DNA of 64,000 nt from Demequina sp. NBRC 110053 (GCF_002090095.1 NZ_BBRJ01000003.1:186001-250000); one strand, 5' to 3'; positions 1 through 9,808 are shown, numbered from the stretch's first letter. Made by a program: numbers and translations. Notes: generated by a model from the sequence alone, not told the origin.

Positions 1-1014
1 GAACGCGACGAGCGCCTGAGGCATCTGGCCGAGCACCCAGCCCAGCCCGCGGATCGGCACGGCGAGCAGGGTGACCAGGTAGATCGCGGCGACCACGTCG
101 CCCACGGTGACCGCTCCCGCCTGCGCGCGGTAGGCGCCCACGATCATCAGCGCGACCGATCCGAGCGGCACCACGAGGTCCATGAGGGGCTCGAACCAGG
201 CACTGGTGCGGCCCACCTTGATGTCCGCGTCGCGCAGCCCGTTCACGGCCGTCGAGAATCGGGCGGTCTCGCGGCGCTCGGCACCCAGAGCCTTGACGAC
301 GGTCCCGCCCTCGAAGCTCTCGTGCGCGATGGTCGAGACGTCGGCGCGCAGCTCCTGGCCGAGGTCCCAGCGCGGCGTGATGACCTTCTCGTACAAGAGG
401 TTGATCGCGAAGATGATCGGCACGACGGCCAGCCCGGTCACGGCGAGCCACGGATCCATCCGCCACATCGACCAGCCAGCGGCGAACATCATCACGAAGG
501 ACCCGACGGTGAAGGCGAAGGGGTGCAGCGTGTTGGTCGCGCTCTCCGAGTCCGACGACATGGCCGACAGGATGCGACCCGACGGGTTCGCCCGGTGCCA
601 CCCGAGCGGAAGGCTCGCGAGCGCATCGGCCACCACGCGTCGGTGGCGCGAGCCCACTCCCGCCACCGCGATGCCCTGGACCCCGCGGCGCAGTCCCACC
701 AGCACGGCATTGAGGATGCCGATGCCCAGGAAGGCGCCGCCGGCCAGGAGGATCGCCTCGAACGGGTCCTGGGTGATCTCGCCCCACACGCCCTGGATCG
801 GCTCTCCCTCGACGCCGGGGATCACGACATCGTCGGTGATCTCGCCCAGCAGGGTGCCGAACATCACGGTGAGGATCGAGAACACGGCCGCGGCCGCGAT
901 GGCGAACATGAACCGCCAGCGCTCGGTGCGCATCGCGTGGCGGACAAGCTGGAACGACTTGCGGTTGAAGGATCCGCTGAGGCGGTAGTCGTCGGCCCGC
1001 TGGGAGCCGCTCAT
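1..1014 (-). CDS. ABC transporter, membrane-domain half (partial)
   Basis: The reading frame starts at an ATG that overlaps the hisF stop (ATGA) and runs off the left edge, so only the first 338 codons are present. The visible part is an ABC exporter membrane domain with several long hydrophobic segments (from about residue 35) and a hydrophilic stretch typical of the coupling loops, including a conserved [12 protein letters not shown] segment near residue 245. The ATP-binding domain would lie beyond the window if the protein is a fused half-transporter of the MdlB/MsbA type, which is the usual arrangement. Substrate cannot be inferred. Overlap with hisF suggests co-transcription, although the functions look unrelated. 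Confidence 0.85.
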   Translation of the reverse strand, partial: MSGSQRADDYRLSGSFNRKSFQLVRHAMRTERWRFMFAIAAAAVFSILTVMFGTLLGEITDDVVIPGVEGEPIQGVWGEITQDPFEAILLAGGAFLGIGILNAVLVGLRRGVQGIAVAGVGSRHRRVVADALASLPLGWHRANPSGRILSAMSSDSESATNTLHPFAFTVGSFVMMFAAGWSMWRMDPWLAVTGLAVVPIIFAINLLYEKVITPRWDLGQELRADVSTIAHESFEGGTVVKALGAERRETARFSTAVNGLRDADIKVGRTSAWFEPLMDLVVPLGSVALMIVGAYRAQAGAVTVGDVVAAIYLVTLLAVPIRGLGWVLGQMPQALVAF

Positions 1015-1781
1015 CGGACCTCGATCCCTGCGTCGCGCATCGCTGCCTTGACCTCCTTGATGCTGAGAGTGCCGAAGTGGAAGACGCTCGCCGCGAGCAC
1101 CGCGTCGGCGCCCGCACGGGCCGCCTCGACGAAGTGCTGGGCGGTGCCGGCACCGCCGGAGGCGATGAGCGGGATGGACACCACGGCTCGGACGTCCCGG
1201 ATCATCGCGAGGTCGAAGCCGCCGGTGGTGCCGTCAGCGTCCATCGAGTTGAGCAGGATCTCCCCCGCGCCCAGCTCGGCCCCGCGACGCGCCCACTCGA
1301 CCGCGTCGATGCCCGTCCCCGTCTTGCCACCGTGCGTGGTCACCTCGTAGCCGGACTCCGTCACGGTGTCCGGACCGCAGCGGCGAGCGTCGACGGACAG
1401 CACGAGCACCTGCGAGCCGAACCGCTGTGCGATCTCGGCGATCAGCTCCGGCCGCTCGATGGCGGCGGTGTTCACGCCCACCTTGTCCGCTCCCGCACGC
1501 AGCAGTCGGTCGACGTCCTCGGGGCTGCGCACGCCGCCGCCGACGGTCAGCGGCACGAACACCGTGTCGGCCGTCCGTCCCACCATCTCGTACGTGGTGT
1601 CGCGGCCGTCGCTCGAGGCGGTGACGTCGAGGAAGGTGACCTCGTCGGCGCCGGCGTCGCCGTACGCGCGGGCGAGCTCGACCGGGTCGCCGGCGTCGCG
1701 GAGATCCTTGAAGTTGACGCCCTTGACCACGCGGCCGGCGTCCACATCCAGGCAGGGGATCACTCTCACGGCGGCACCCAT
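1011..1781 (-). CDS. hisF: Imidazole glycerol phosphate synthase, cyclase subunit HisF
   Basis: HisF is the (beta/alpha)8 cyclase that, with glutaminase HisH, makes imidazole glycerol phosphate and AICAR in histidine synthesis. The 256-residue product has the family length. The N-terminal [17 protein letters not shown] carries the first catalytic Asp; the second lies in LVLSVDARR near residue 130, and phosphate-binding loops follow (SGGAGT). I chose the ATG at 1781 over the one at 1799 because it gives the family N-terminus and overlaps the stop codon of the upstream FKBP gene as ATGA. Other his genes are not in this window. Confidence 0.97.
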   Translation of the reverse strand: MGAAVRVIPCLDVDAGRVVKGVNFKDLRDAGDPVELARAYGDAGADEVTFLDVTASSDGRDTTYEMVGRTADTVFVPLTVGGGVRSPEDVDRLLRAGADKVGVNTAAIERPELIAEIAQRFGSQVLVLSVDARRCGPDTVTESGYEVTTHGGKTGTGIDAVEWARRGAELGAGEILLNSMDADGTTGGFDLAMIRDVRAVVSIPLIASGGAGTAQHFVEAARAGADAVLAASVFHFGTLSIKEVKAAMRDAGIEVR

Positions 1782-2722
1782 CACGCCTCCGGATTCCACA
1801 CGTCGAGGACGTCGACGACGAACACGGTCGTCCCCTGCACCGGGTAACCGAGCACCGGCGGCACCACCAGCAGCACCCGCGAGCCCTCGGTCTGGTCGAG
1901 CAGGCCCTGCTGCAGTCCAGGGACGGCCGAGACCTCGTCCATGTTCACGAGCAGCGGCGCGGTGTCGACGGGCCAGGACGACTCGAACACGTCGCCGGCG
2001 TGCCAGAGCTCGCCGGCCTCGGTCCCCGCCTCCTCATCGGCAGGACTGTCCGCGTAGTAGTAGATCGCATAGTTGGCGAGCACCTGGGAGTTGCTGGTGA
2101 TCTGCCTGCCCTGGCCGGCGACCAGCGTCGCGACCTGGAGATCGGCCGGCGGCGCGGCGTCCTCGGGGATGGTGACCACCGGAGCGCCATCGGCGCCCGT
2201 GGTCACCGTGGGCATGCCGTCCGGGGGGTCGACCGCCTCGCCGGCGGGCTCGATCGGGAGCACGTCCACCACCATGGCGATGGGCTCGCTCTCGGCGACG
2301 CCCTCACCGGGGGGCGTGACGACGAGCACGCGAGCGCCCACGTTGACCTCGCTCAGCGCCTCGTACATGGCCTCGCCGATGATCTCGGGCGCGAGCACGA
2401 AGGAGTCCGGGGTCCCGTCGTAGGTGTTGATGATGACCGTGCCGTCGACCAGCGACTCGCCGTAGGTGTCGAGCAGCAGCGCCTGGCCGTCGACCAGCGG
2501 CTCGCCGTCGCCCTCCCACAGCACTTGCGTCTCCTCGTTGCTGTAGTCGACGCCCGGCAAGAACTCGATGTCGGGTGCCAGGGTCTCTGACTGCGTGACC
2601 GTGATGGCTTCGACGCCGCCCGACGGGGTCACGCTGGTGCCCGGGGAGTCGCCATCGCTCGAGCACGCCGCGAGCGCCAGCGCGCCGGCGCAGGCGCACG
2701 CGAGCACGGCGAGACCACGCAT
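1781..2722 (-). CDS. FKBP-type peptidyl-prolyl isomerase lipoprotein
   Basis: This 313-residue protein has a lipoprotein signal peptide ending in the lipobox LAAC (Cys about residue 20) followed by a Ser/Asp-rich linker, so it should be anchored outside the membrane. Two FKBP-like halves follow, about residues 60-160 and 215-310. The second keeps a typical ending ([10 protein letters not shown], then [10 protein letters not shown]). Family members catalyse prolyl isomerisation of exported proteins; retention of activity here is not checked residue by residue. FKBP genes commonly sit next to pafA in actinobacteria. A purine-rich AAAGGGG precedes the ATG on the coding strand. Confidence 0.88.
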   Translation of the reverse strand: MRGLAVLACACAGALALAACSSDGDSPGTSVTPSGGVEAITVTQSETLAPDIEFLPGVDYSNEETQVLWEGDGEPLVDGQALLLDTYGESLVDGTVIINTYDGTPDSFVLAPEIIGEAMYEALSEVNVGARVLVVTPPGEGVAESEPIAMVVDVLPIEPAGEAVDPPDGMPTVTTGADGAPVVTIPEDAAPPADLQVATLVAGQGRQITSNSQVLANYAIYYYADSPADEEAGTEAGELWHAGDVFESSWPVDTAPLLVNMDEVSAVPGLQQGLLDQTEGSRVLLVVPPVLGYPVQGTTVFVVDVLDVWNPEA

Positions 2723-2754
2723 GGTTGCCCCTTTCGAGACGGGAGGAGGTGTGC

Positions 2755-4191
2755 TCAGTCTACTGCCGGGCCAGGCTCGTCGAGCGCGGCCAGCAGGCTG
2801 TCGACGCGCTCATCCGTCGCCCGGAACGGGTCCTTCAGCAGGATCGTCCGCTTGGATCCGCCCGCGAGCTTGAGGTGGACCCAGTCGACGGTGAAGTCCT
2901 GCCCGGCGTCGAGCGCCGCCGCCACGAAGCGGCCCCTCAGCGCGGCGCGGGTGGTGGCGGGGGCATGGGAGCGGGCGTGATCGATCTGCGCCTCGGTCAC
3001 CACGGTGGCGGCGAGACCGTCGCGCACCAAGCGATGGAACAGGCCACGCGTGGGCGAGATGTCGTGATACGCGAGCTCGAGTCGTGCGAGGCGCGGATCG
3101 TCGAGGGTGCAGTCGAGGCGCGACTGGTACCGCTCGAGGAGCCGCAGCTTGATCGCCCAGTCGAGCTCCGTGTCGACGCCGGAGAAGTCCTGCGTGCGCA
3201 CCGCGTCGATCCCTCGCTGCCACAGGTCGACGATCCGCTCCACCTCGGGTGTGCGCTCGATCGCGTCGCCCACGCGCGAGCGCACGGCGTCGAGGTAGGT
3301 CTGCTGGACCTCGACCGCGGTCAGGCGACGGCCGTCCGCCAGCTCGACGGTCGCGGCGCCGGTGAGGTCGTGCGCCACGGCTCGGATCGCCTGCATCTCC
3401 TTGGCGAGCGTGAGGTCCGGCAACGGGATCCTCGCCTCCATGAGGCGCAGGATGAGGTCGGTCGCCCCGACCTTGAGCAGCGTGGTGGTCTCGGACATCG
3501 ACGAGTCGCCCACGATCACATGCATGCGCCGGTACAGCTCGGCGTTGGCGTGGGGCTCGTCCCGAGTGTTGATCATGGGTCGCGATCGCGTGGTGGCTGA
3601 GCTCATCCCCTCCCACATGTGATCAGCCCGCGACGAGAAGCTGAAGTGGGAACCCGTCGGGGTGCGCGTCACCGTCCCCGCACCCGTGACGATCTGACGA
3701 GTCACGAGGAACGGCAGGAGCGCCGAGGCGAAGGCCCGGAAGTCGGCGCGGCGACGCACCAGGTAGTTCTCGTGGCAGCCGTAGCTGTTGCCCGCCGAGT
3801 CCACGTTGTTCTTGTACAGGTGGATCTGCCCGGCGACCCCGGCGTCGGCGAGGCGTCGCTCGCCCTGCTCGACCAGGTCGTGGACGATCCGCTCCCCCGC
3901 CTTGTCGGAGGCGATGAGGTCCGTGAGGGTGTCGCACTCGGCGGTCGCGTACTCGGGATGCGCACCCACGTCGATGTAGAGGCGGGAGGCGTTGGGGAGG
4001 AAGACGTTCGATGAACGCCCCCACTGCACCACCGAGTGGAACAGGTGTCCGGCGACCTCCTCGGGCGTGACGGCGCGCGCGTTGGGCGCATCGAGGTGCA
4101 GCCCGAACTCGGTCTCGAGCCCGAAGATGCGACGCTCAGCCGGGACGTCGAGCGGCGGAGGGACGTCGGCGGAGATGCCGCCCGGGAGCAC
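2755..4191 (-). CDS. pafA: Pup-protein ligase PafA
   Basis: PafA attaches the C-terminal glutamate of Pup to lysines of target proteins using ATP. The 478-residue product shows the glutamine-synthetase-like fold signatures: GLETEFG (residues 24-30), the nucleotide and metal-binding start, and YIDVGAHPEY, with the presumed catalytic Asp at 74. HLYKNNVDSAGNSYG and RSRPMINTRDEPHA are also typical of PafA/Dop. The start is a GTG at 4191, the only standard start close to the conserved region; it gives a short 20-residue leader and lies 8 bases after the pup stop, with AAGGGCGGG inside the end of pup as ribosome site. The reading frame continues upstream but antiparallel to nothing useful. No prcB or prcA lies between pup and this gene. 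Confidence 0.95.
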   Translation of the reverse strand: MLPGGISADVPPPLDVPAERRIFGLETEFGLHLDAPNARAVTPEEVAGHLFHSVVQWGRSSNVFLPNASRLYIDVGAHPEYATAECDTLTDLIASDKAGERIVHDLVEQGERRLADAGVAGQIHLYKNNVDSAGNSYGCHENYLVRRRADFRAFASALLPFLVTRQIVTGAGTVTRTPTGSHFSFSSRADHMWEGMSSATTRSRPMINTRDEPHANAELYRRMHVIVGDSSMSETTTLLKVGATDLILRLMEARIPLPDLTLAKEMQAIRAVAHDLTGAATVELADGRRLTAVEVQQTYLDAVRSRVGDAIERTPEVERIVDLWQRGIDAVRTQDFSGVDTELDWAIKLRLLERYQSRLDCTLDDPRLARLELAYHDISPTRGLFHRLVRDGLAATVVTEAQIDHARSHAPATTRAALRGRFVAAALDAGQDFTVDWVHLKLAGGSKRTILLKDPFRATDERVDSLLAALDEPGPAVD

Positions 4192-4199
4192 GGACGCGG

Positions 4200-4385
4200 C
4201 TACTGCCCGCCCTTCTGGACGAATGAGCGCACGAACTGCTCGGCGTTGGTCTGCAGCGAGTCGTCGATCTCGTCGAGCAGGCTGTCGAGCGCATCGGTGC
4301 TCTCGGCCTTGGCGCCGCCGGGGGTGGGAGCGGGCTCGGGCGCGTCGTCCTCGTACGGCTGTCCGGAGGCGTGAGTCTGAGGCAT
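4200..4385 (-). CDS. pup: Prokaryotic ubiquitin-like protein Pup
   Basis: This is a 61-residue, acidic, probably disordered modifier protein. The C-terminal half ([14 protein letters not shown] then [13 protein letters not shown]) is the helical region that binds the ARC/Mpa coiled coil and the ligase. It ends in GGQ, so the terminal Gln must be deamidated to Glu by Dop before conjugation. A TAGACT box at 4392-4397 ends 6 bases before the ATG, suggesting a leaderless transcript covering pup and pafA. Confidence 0.97.
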   Translation of the reverse strand: MPQTHASGQPYEDDAPEPAPTPGGAKAESTDALDSLLDEIDDSLQTNAEQFVRSFVQKGGQ

Positions 4386-4391
4386 GTCTCG

Positions 4392-4397
4392 AGTCTA
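4392..4397 (-). promoter_or_regulatory. Predicted -10 box of pup-pafA
   Basis: TAGACT on the minus strand, 6 bases before the pup ATG, with no Shine-Dalgarno in between. No clear -35 was seen. Confidence 0.5.
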
Positions 4398-4610
4398 GCC
4401 CCGCGGCCCTGGGCCACACCCCTGCGGGCTGGCGCCCCGCTCTCGACTCCCGACAGTCACGAACACCACGGGACGCGACACCCCGCCTGCGCGGCCGTCC
4501 GGCCTCCAGGCGCGGGCGTGTCGGCACGAGGATGTTCGGAAGTGGCGGGGCGCGGGGGTCAGAAGTGTCGGGGCGAGTGTCGGTCACCCGTCGAGAGACT
4601 GCGGGAGCAG

Positions 4611-4629
4611 CGCCGATGCGCGGGCTGGG
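4611..4629 (+). repeat. Intergenic copy of the GCCGATGCG repeat, long form
   Basis: GCGCCGATGCGCGGGCTGGG, beginning at 4610, sits directly behind the dop stop codon in the 244-base dop-pup gap. The same 20 bases recur at 9863-9882. The rest of this gap shows nothing recognisable apart from the pup -10 box. Confidence 0.6.
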
Positions 4630-6147
4630 TCAGCCCAGCTCGTCGAGAAGCGGGTGCGAGGTCTGGAGGGGATCGTCGAGGTGCAGCACCTCGAGCCGGC
4701 CGTGGCGGGTCTCGCGGTCCAGGACCACGGTGGACCAGCCGGCTGCGTCGACCAGCTCGGGGTGGCGACTCACGAAGGCGCCGCGCACGGCCGCGCGGGT
4801 CGACTGCGGTGCCGTGTGGACGGCGGTGGCGACCTCGTCATCGCTCGCGATGCGCGTGACCGCTCCTGCGGCGCCGAGGCGGGTCGCCCACCCGTCGCCG
4901 AGCCGGCTCCACTGCAGGTCGAGTGCCGCGAGGCGCGGGTCGTCCCATGCGAGCGGCATCGCGACGCCGTCGTCCCCTGCCACGGAGTTCTTGTCGCGCA
5001 GCCGCCCGAGCAGCTGCAGCTTCGCGACCCACTCCACGTCCTTCGCGGCGGCGAAGATGTCCCGCCCGAGCGCGTCGAGCACGCCCTCCCAGCGCGCGAG
5101 CACCTGCAGGTCGTCCGCGCTGTCGGCGTAGTCCCGCGCGATCTCCAGCAGCGCGCGCTGCACGTCGAGCGCGGTCGCCCTCTCCCCCGACGCCAACGGC
5201 AGCTCGGCGCGCAGGTCGAGGTCGCGTGACACGCGAGTCACAGCTCCGACGGGGTCGGCGAGGACGAGCGTCTCGAGGCGCTCGTCCTCGGCCTCGATCG
5301 CGCTCAGCACCAGCGCCGTCGCACCGATCTTGAGGTAGGTCGGCACGTCCATCGCGTTGGCGTCGCCGATGATGACGTGCAGGCGCCGCCACAGCGTGCG
5401 ATCCGCATGGGGCTCGTCCCTGGTGTTGACGATGGGGCGGCGCAGGGTGGTCTCGAGCCCGATCTCGGTCTCCATGTAGTCGGCCCGCTGCGAGATCTGG
5501 AAGCCTGCGCGCTCGCCGCGCTGGCCGATCCCCACGCGGCCCGCGCCCACGACCACCTGGCGGGTCACCAGGTGCGCGGTGATCAGCCGCGCCAGCGCGT
5601 CGAAGTCCACGTCGCGGCGCACGAGGAAGTTCTCGTGCGTGCCATAGCTCGCGCCCTTGCCGTCGACGTTGTTCTTGTACAGCTCGACCCGCGACCCCTC
5701 CTCGGCGGCGTAGCGCTCGGCGGCCGCGAGCGCGATGGCGTCGCCTGCGCGGTCCCAGATCACGGCCTCGCGGGCGCTCGCCACCTCCGGACCCGAGTAC
5801 TCGGGGTGCGCGTGGTCCACGTAGAAGCGCGAGCCGTTCGCGAGCACCGCGTTGAGGTGGGCGGGGTCCTCCCAGGAGCCGCGCCGGCGGCGCAGCGAGA
5901 TGCGGCCGTGCGCGGGATCCCACTCGTGGACGTCGGTGAGCATGTCGGCGCCCGCGGTCGCCCGATCGCGGCGCATGCCCCGCTGGTCCTGCAGCGGGTC
6001 CTCGCCCCCGTAGTCCCAGGGCGCGGTCTGCCCGTCGGCCCACAGGCGGCACGCGCTCACCAGGCGCGACGACAGCAGGATCGGGTTGGCCTGAGGCGCG
6101 TCGGGGTCGACGATCCCGTACTCGGTCTCGATGCCGGCGACGCGCAT
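4630..6147 (-). CDS. dop: Pup deamidase/depupylase Dop
   Basis: Dop converts the terminal Gln of Pup to Glu and also removes Pup from tagged proteins. The 505-residue protein starts GIETEYGIVDP and has FYVDHAHPEY with the active-site Asp at 111, together with LYKNNVDGKGASYG and RRPIVNTRDEPHA shared with PafA. Between about residues 40 and 80 it carries the extra segment that distinguishes Dop from PafA (the Dop loop, here with APWDYGGEDPLQD). The gene starts 2 bases after the arc stop codon, so the two are probably one transcript. The start ATG at 6147 gives the family N-terminus directly. Confidence 0.96.
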   Translation of the reverse strand: MRVAGIETEYGIVDPDAPQANPILLSSRLVSACRLWADGQTAPWDYGGEDPLQDQRGMRRDRATAGADMLTDVHEWDPAHGRISLRRRRGSWEDPAHLNAVLANGSRFYVDHAHPEYSGPEVASAREAVIWDRAGDAIALAAAERYAAEEGSRVELYKNNVDGKGASYGTHENFLVRRDVDFDALARLITAHLVTRQVVVGAGRVGIGQRGERAGFQISQRADYMETEIGLETTLRRPIVNTRDEPHADRTLWRRLHVIIGDANAMDVPTYLKIGATALVLSAIEAEDERLETLVLADPVGAVTRVSRDLDLRAELPLASGERATALDVQRALLEIARDYADSADDLQVLARWEGVLDALGRDIFAAAKDVEWVAKLQLLGRLRDKNSVAGDDGVAMPLAWDDPRLAALDLQWSRLGDGWATRLGAAGAVTRIASDDEVATAVHTAPQSTRAAVRGAFVSRHPELVDAAGWSTVVLDRETRHGRLEVLHLDDPLQTSHPLLDELG

Positions 6148-6149
6148 GC

Positions 6150-7559
6150 TCAGCCCTCGCGCAGCGAGCTCGACGCCACGGCCCTCGCCTCGGCGAGCTC
6201 CTGGTCGCAGGCGGCATCGACATGCGCGGCGGTGAGGCCACGCTCTCCTCCGGCGATGACCGCCTTGATGGCCCGCGTCTTGGCGCGGTCGACGGCGTTG
6301 CGGATCAGCGCGCCGGACATCAGGGACTTGTTGTTCGGGTCGGCGTAGAGGCGGTCGACGCCGCGCTCGGCGAGGTCCTTCGCCACCCGCACGCGGTCGC
6401 CGCCGGCGGCCTCGACCGCGGACGCGGCGAGCGGCAGGTCAGGCGTGAGGTACTTCGAGAAGATGTCGCGCGCGGAGGCCGCGTCCGGGCGGGAGATCTC
6501 GATCTTGACGTCGAGGCGGCCCGGCCGCAGGATCGCCGGGTCGAGCATGTCCTCGCGGTTCGAGGCGCCGATCACGATGACGTTGCCCAGCTGCTCGACG
6601 CCGTCGAGCTCCGTGAGCAGCTGCGGAACGATCGTCGTCTCCATGTCCGAGCTGACGCCCGAGCCGCGCGAACGGAACAGCGCCTCCATCTCGTCGAAGA
6701 ACACCACGACGGGCGATCCCTCGGAGGCCTTGGCCCGTGCGCGCTCGAAGATGGTGCGGATGTAGCGCTCCGTCTCACCCACGTACTTGTTGAGCAGCTC
6801 CGGCCCCTTGACCGACAGGAAGTACGAGCGGTCGGCGCCCACCGCATCGGCGAGGCTGTGCGCGACCGCCTTGGCGATGAGCGTCTTGCCGCAGCCAGGA
6901 GGGCCGTAGAGCAGGAGGCCGCGCGGCGGGGTCAGCGCGTGCTCGCGGTACAGGTCGGGGTGGCGCAGCGGCAGCTCGATCGCGTCGCGGATGCGCTCGA
7001 TCTGCGGGGCGAGGCCGCCGATCCGGTCGTAGTCGACGTCCGGCACCTCCTCGAGCAGCAGCGCCTCGACGCCCGTGCGCTCGATGCGCTCCGTCGCGAA
7101 CCCGGTGCGCGGGTCGATGATGACGGTGTCGCCCTCCGACAGCCGCGCGCGGGCGTCGCCGCCGGTGAGGATCACCACGCGCTCGTCCTCGCCGCGGGCG
7201 ACCACCAGCAGGCGCTCGTCGTCGATGACCTCGCGCACGATCGCGCCCTGGCCTGCACGCTCGGGCTGGGCGACGCCCACGACGACGCTCATGGGGTTGA
7301 GCAGCACCTCGGCGCCGGGCACGAGGTCGCCCTCGACGTTCGGCAGCATCGCGACGCGCATGCGGCGGCCGTTGCTCACCACGTCGGCGTGCGCGCCCAC
7401 CCGCTGGACGAAGGTCGCGAAGGTTTGCGGCGGCTCCTGGGCCTGCGCGAGCTTGTCGCGCATCTCGCCCAGCGACGAGCGAGCGGACTCGAGCAGGCGC
7501 TGCAGCTCCGCGTTGCGCGCCTGCAGCGCGGCGACGCGGTCCTGTCCGTCGGCGACCAT
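6150..7559 (-). CDS. arc: AAA+ ATPase ARC (Mpa homologue), short form
   Basis: ARC/Mpa binds pupylated proteins through an N-terminal coiled coil and unfolds them. The ATG at 7559 overlaps the trmI stop (ATGA), giving 469 residues: coiled coil about 5-40, OB-fold domains about 45-165, AAA+ module from about 175. Walker A is GPPGCGKT (219-226), pore loop KYVGE (258-262), Walker B VVFFDE (285-290). Mycobacterial Mpa has about 609 residues and ends in a Gln-Tyr-Leu tail that docks on the 20S proteasome. This protein is shorter and ends in SSSLREG, so the docking tail is absent. That matches the absence of prcBA in this locus. Confidence 0.93.
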   Translation of the reverse strand: MVADGQDRVAALQARNAELQRLLESARSSLGEMRDKLAQAQEPPQTFATFVQRVGAHADVVSNGRRMRVAMLPNVEGDLVPGAEVLLNPMSVVVGVAQPERAGQGAIVREVIDDERLLVVARGEDERVVILTGGDARARLSEGDTVIIDPRTGFATERIERTGVEALLLEEVPDVDYDRIGGLAPQIERIRDAIELPLRHPDLYREHALTPPRGLLLYGPPGCGKTLIAKAVAHSLADAVGADRSYFLSVKGPELLNKYVGETERYIRTIFERARAKASEGSPVVVFFDEMEALFRSRGSGVSSDMETTIVPQLLTELDGVEQLGNVIVIGASNREDMLDPAILRPGRLDVKIEISRPDAASARDIFSKYLTPDLPLAASAVEAAGGDRVRVAKDLAERGVDRLYADPNNKSLMSGALIRNAVDRAKTRAIKAVIAGGERGLTAAHVDAACDQELAEARAVASSSLREG

Positions 7560-8596
7560 CAGCTGTCCTCCTCGTTCGTCGCCACGCCCTGCGCGGCCTC
7601 GTCGTGCCCGTGCTGCTCGACCTCGCGGATGTGCTGCGCATCGCGGCGCACGCGACGGACCTTCTTGTCGCTGACGGCACGCTCGCCCAGGTCCTCCGGC
7701 GACCAGTCGGCGTCCGTGGGGTAGGCGCCCTTGGCCGGGCGGCGCTTGCGCAGCGGCGCGTCCACGCCCGGCGCCAGGCGCCGCGTGGTGAGCAGGAAGC
7801 CGGTGTGGCCGATCATCCGGTGATCGGGTCGCACCGCGAGGCCCTCGAGGTGCCAGGTGCGGACCATCGACTCCCACGCCTGCGGCTCGGTGAAGCCACC
7901 GTGCTCGCGCAGGTCCTCGGCGAGCCGCGACAGCTGAGTGGTGGTCGCGACGTAGGCGAGCAGGACGCCGCCGGGGCCCAGCGCATCGGCCGCCGCGTCG
8001 AGGTTCTCCCATGGCGCGAGCATGTCCAGGACGATGCGATCGACGGTGCCGGGCTCGGCGACGTCGCCCACGCGGTCCGCGAAGTCGCCGATCTCGAGCC
8101 GCCACGCCGGGTGTGGCCCGTCGAAGTGGCTCTCGACGTTGGCGCGCGCGATGTCGGCGAAGTCCTCGCGGCGCTCGATGGAGATGAGCTCGCCGCCGTC
8201 GCCCACGGCGCGCAGCAGCGACATGGTGAGAGCGCCGGAGCCCACGCCCGCCTCGACCACGCGGGCGCCGGGGTAGATGTCCGCCATCTGGATGATCTGG
8301 CCGGAGTCCTTCGGGTAGATCACCGCGGCGCCGCGCGGCATCGACATCACGAAGTCGCTCAGCAGCGGCCGCAGCACCAGGTACTCGTAGCCTGCGGTGT
8401 TGGTGACGACGGTGCCCTCGGGCTGGCCGATGATCTCGTCGTGCGTGAACTGCCCGCGGTGGGTGTGAAACGTCTTGCCCGCCTCGAGCACGATGGTGTG
8501 GTGGCGGCCCTTGGCGTCGGTGAGCTGGATGCGGTCGCCGGCACGCAGGGGCCCGCGGCGCGCGGCGGCGCCCGTCGGAGGGGTGGGGACGGTCAT
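7559..8596 (-). CDS. trmI: tRNA (adenine-58-N1)-methyltransferase TrmI
   Basis: TrmI methylates A58 in the T-loop of tRNAs using S-adenosylmethionine. The 345-residue protein has the small N-terminal domain (about 1-90) and a Rossmann methyltransferase domain with the SAM-binding VVEAGVGSGALTMSLL near residue 115 and the catalytic region RIVLDMLAPWE. The C-terminal 70 residues are basic then acidic and look disordered. trmI next to arc is conserved in actinobacteria. A TAGACT box (8604-8609) lies 7 bases before the ATG, so trmI probably starts a leaderless transcript running into arc and dop. Confidence 0.94.
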   Translation of the reverse strand: MTVPTPPTGAAARRGPLRAGDRIQLTDAKGRHHTIVLEAGKTFHTHRGQFTHDEIIGQPEGTVVTNTAGYEYLVLRPLLSDFVMSMPRGAAVIYPKDSGQIIQMADIYPGARVVEAGVGSGALTMSLLRAVGDGGELISIERREDFADIARANVESHFDGPHPAWRLEIGDFADRVGDVAEPGTVDRIVLDMLAPWENLDAAADALGPGGVLLAYVATTTQLSRLAEDLREHGGFTEPQAWESMVRTWHLEGLAVRPDHRMIGHTGFLLTTRRLAPGVDAPLRKRRPAKGAYPTDADWSPEDLGERAVSDKKVRRVRRDAQHIREVEQHGHDEAAQGVATNEEDS

Positions 8597-8603
8597 GCGC
8601 TCC

Positions 8604-8609
8604 AGTCTA
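8604..8609 (-). promoter_or_regulatory. Predicted -10 box of trmI-arc-dop
   Basis: TAGACT on the minus strand, 7 bases before the trmI ATG; no Shine-Dalgarno follows it. Confidence 0.5.
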
Positions 8610-8659
8610 GGGGCGGGCGAGAGGGCCTCCCGAGCGGGCGCTGGCCCCTGCCAGGCTGC

Positions 8660-9802
8660 CTACTGCAGCGCCTCCGTGACGTCCGACAGCCGCGCGACGC
8701 CCACGGGGCGCCCGTGCTCGACGACGACCCAGCCGTCGGTCCTGCCCCACCATTCGCGCAACGCGCCCACCAGCTCCTCGCCGCCCAGCGTAGGCGAGAC
8801 CTCGCACCCGCGGGGCGTGGGCATCAGCACTGACGTCAGGGTCGTCGCGCCACGCGACTCGGCGGGCACCGCCTGGCCCACGGCCACGGGAAAGTGCCCG
8901 GCGACGGCGCCGTCGGCGCCCGTGACCACCACCTCGCGCGCTCCCGAGCGCGTCGCAGCCGCGAGCGCATCGTCGACGCTGGAGGTGTAGGGCACCGCGA
9001 TCGCCGGCACCATGACCGATCCCGCCGTCACCACCTCGCGCTTGCTGAGATGCTGCGCCGCGCGGAGCGCCTGAGATGCGGCCGGCCACAGGATCAGCGC
9101 GATCAGGCCGGCCCACATCACGTCGAACAGCTGCGGGGTGCGCCCTTGAGCGAGCGGTGCTCCGAGCGCGAAGAGCACCACTCCCACGGCGATCGAGCGG
9201 CCGCCCCAGGCCGCGATGATGACGCCCTTCCACCGGTCCTTCGTCACGGCCCACACGATCGACTCGAGCACCCGCCCGCCGTCCATCGGGATGCCGGGCA
9301 GCGCGTTGAAGACCGCGAGGATGAGGTTCGCGATGGCGATGTACTGGATGATCAGGTAGCCGGTGATGTCCCCGCCCACGAGGTCGATGAGCGTCACATC
9401 GAACAGTCCGGTCGCGAGCAGGGCGTAGGCGATGCCCGAGATCACGAGGTTGGTCACCGGACCAGCGGCGGCGGTGAGTCCGTTGTCGCGCGGCGTGAGC
9501 CCGCGCGCGTCGAAGCTGGTGTGGCCGCCCCACAGGGTGATCACCACCTCGTGCACCTCGCGGCCGAGCGCCTTCGCGGTGGCAGCGTGGCTGAGCTCGT
9601 GCAGGAAGACGGACACGAACAGCAGCACGGCGAGGATCAGCCCGATGGTGAAGCCTCGGCGCGTGAGCTCTGCTCCTCCCCCGGTGCTGAACAGGAATGC
9701 GAGCAGCACGAGCATGAGCAGGGTCGACGGCTGCACGATGATGCGGCCGCCGAATGCGCGGCCCAGCTGGAATCCGCGCGTGCGCTGAGGGGCGTCGGTC
9801 AT
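8660..9802 (-). CDS. M50 site-2-protease-like membrane metalloprotease
   Basis: This 380-residue integral membrane protein carries the zinc motif HELSH (about residues 68-72) and the second M50 motif NALPGIPMDGGR, so it resembles SpoIVFB/Rip3-type intramembrane proteases. About six hydrophobic segments precede a C-terminal region (about 245-380) that looks like a degenerate pair of CBS domains, as in the SpoIVFB-CBS subgroup. Substrates are unknown. The ATG at 9802 is preferred over a GTG at 9829 because a TACCGT box (9809-9814) lies 6 bases before it, the spacing seen at many starts here. Confidence 0.88.
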   Translation of the reverse strand: MTDAPQRTRGFQLGRAFGGRIIVQPSTLLMLVLLAFLFSTGGGAELTRRGFTIGLILAVLLFVSVFLHELSHAATAKALGREVHEVVITLWGGHTSFDARGLTPRDNGLTAAAGPVTNLVISGIAYALLATGLFDVTLIDLVGGDITGYLIIQYIAIANLILAVFNALPGIPMDGGRVLESIVWAVTKDRWKGVIIAAWGGRSIAVGVVLFALGAPLAQGRTPQLFDVMWAGLIALILWPAASQALRAAQHLSKREVVTAGSVMVPAIAVPYTSSVDDALAAATRSGAREVVVTGADGAVAGHFPVAVGQAVPAESRGATTLTSVLMPTPRGCEVSPTLGGEELVGALREWWGRTDGWVVVEHGRPVGVARLSDVTEALQ

Positions 9803-9808
9803 GGCACC

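Noticed and set aside
4192..4199. Hidden prcB/prcA between pup and pafA
   Set aside because: Only 8 bases separate the pup stop codon from the pafA start.
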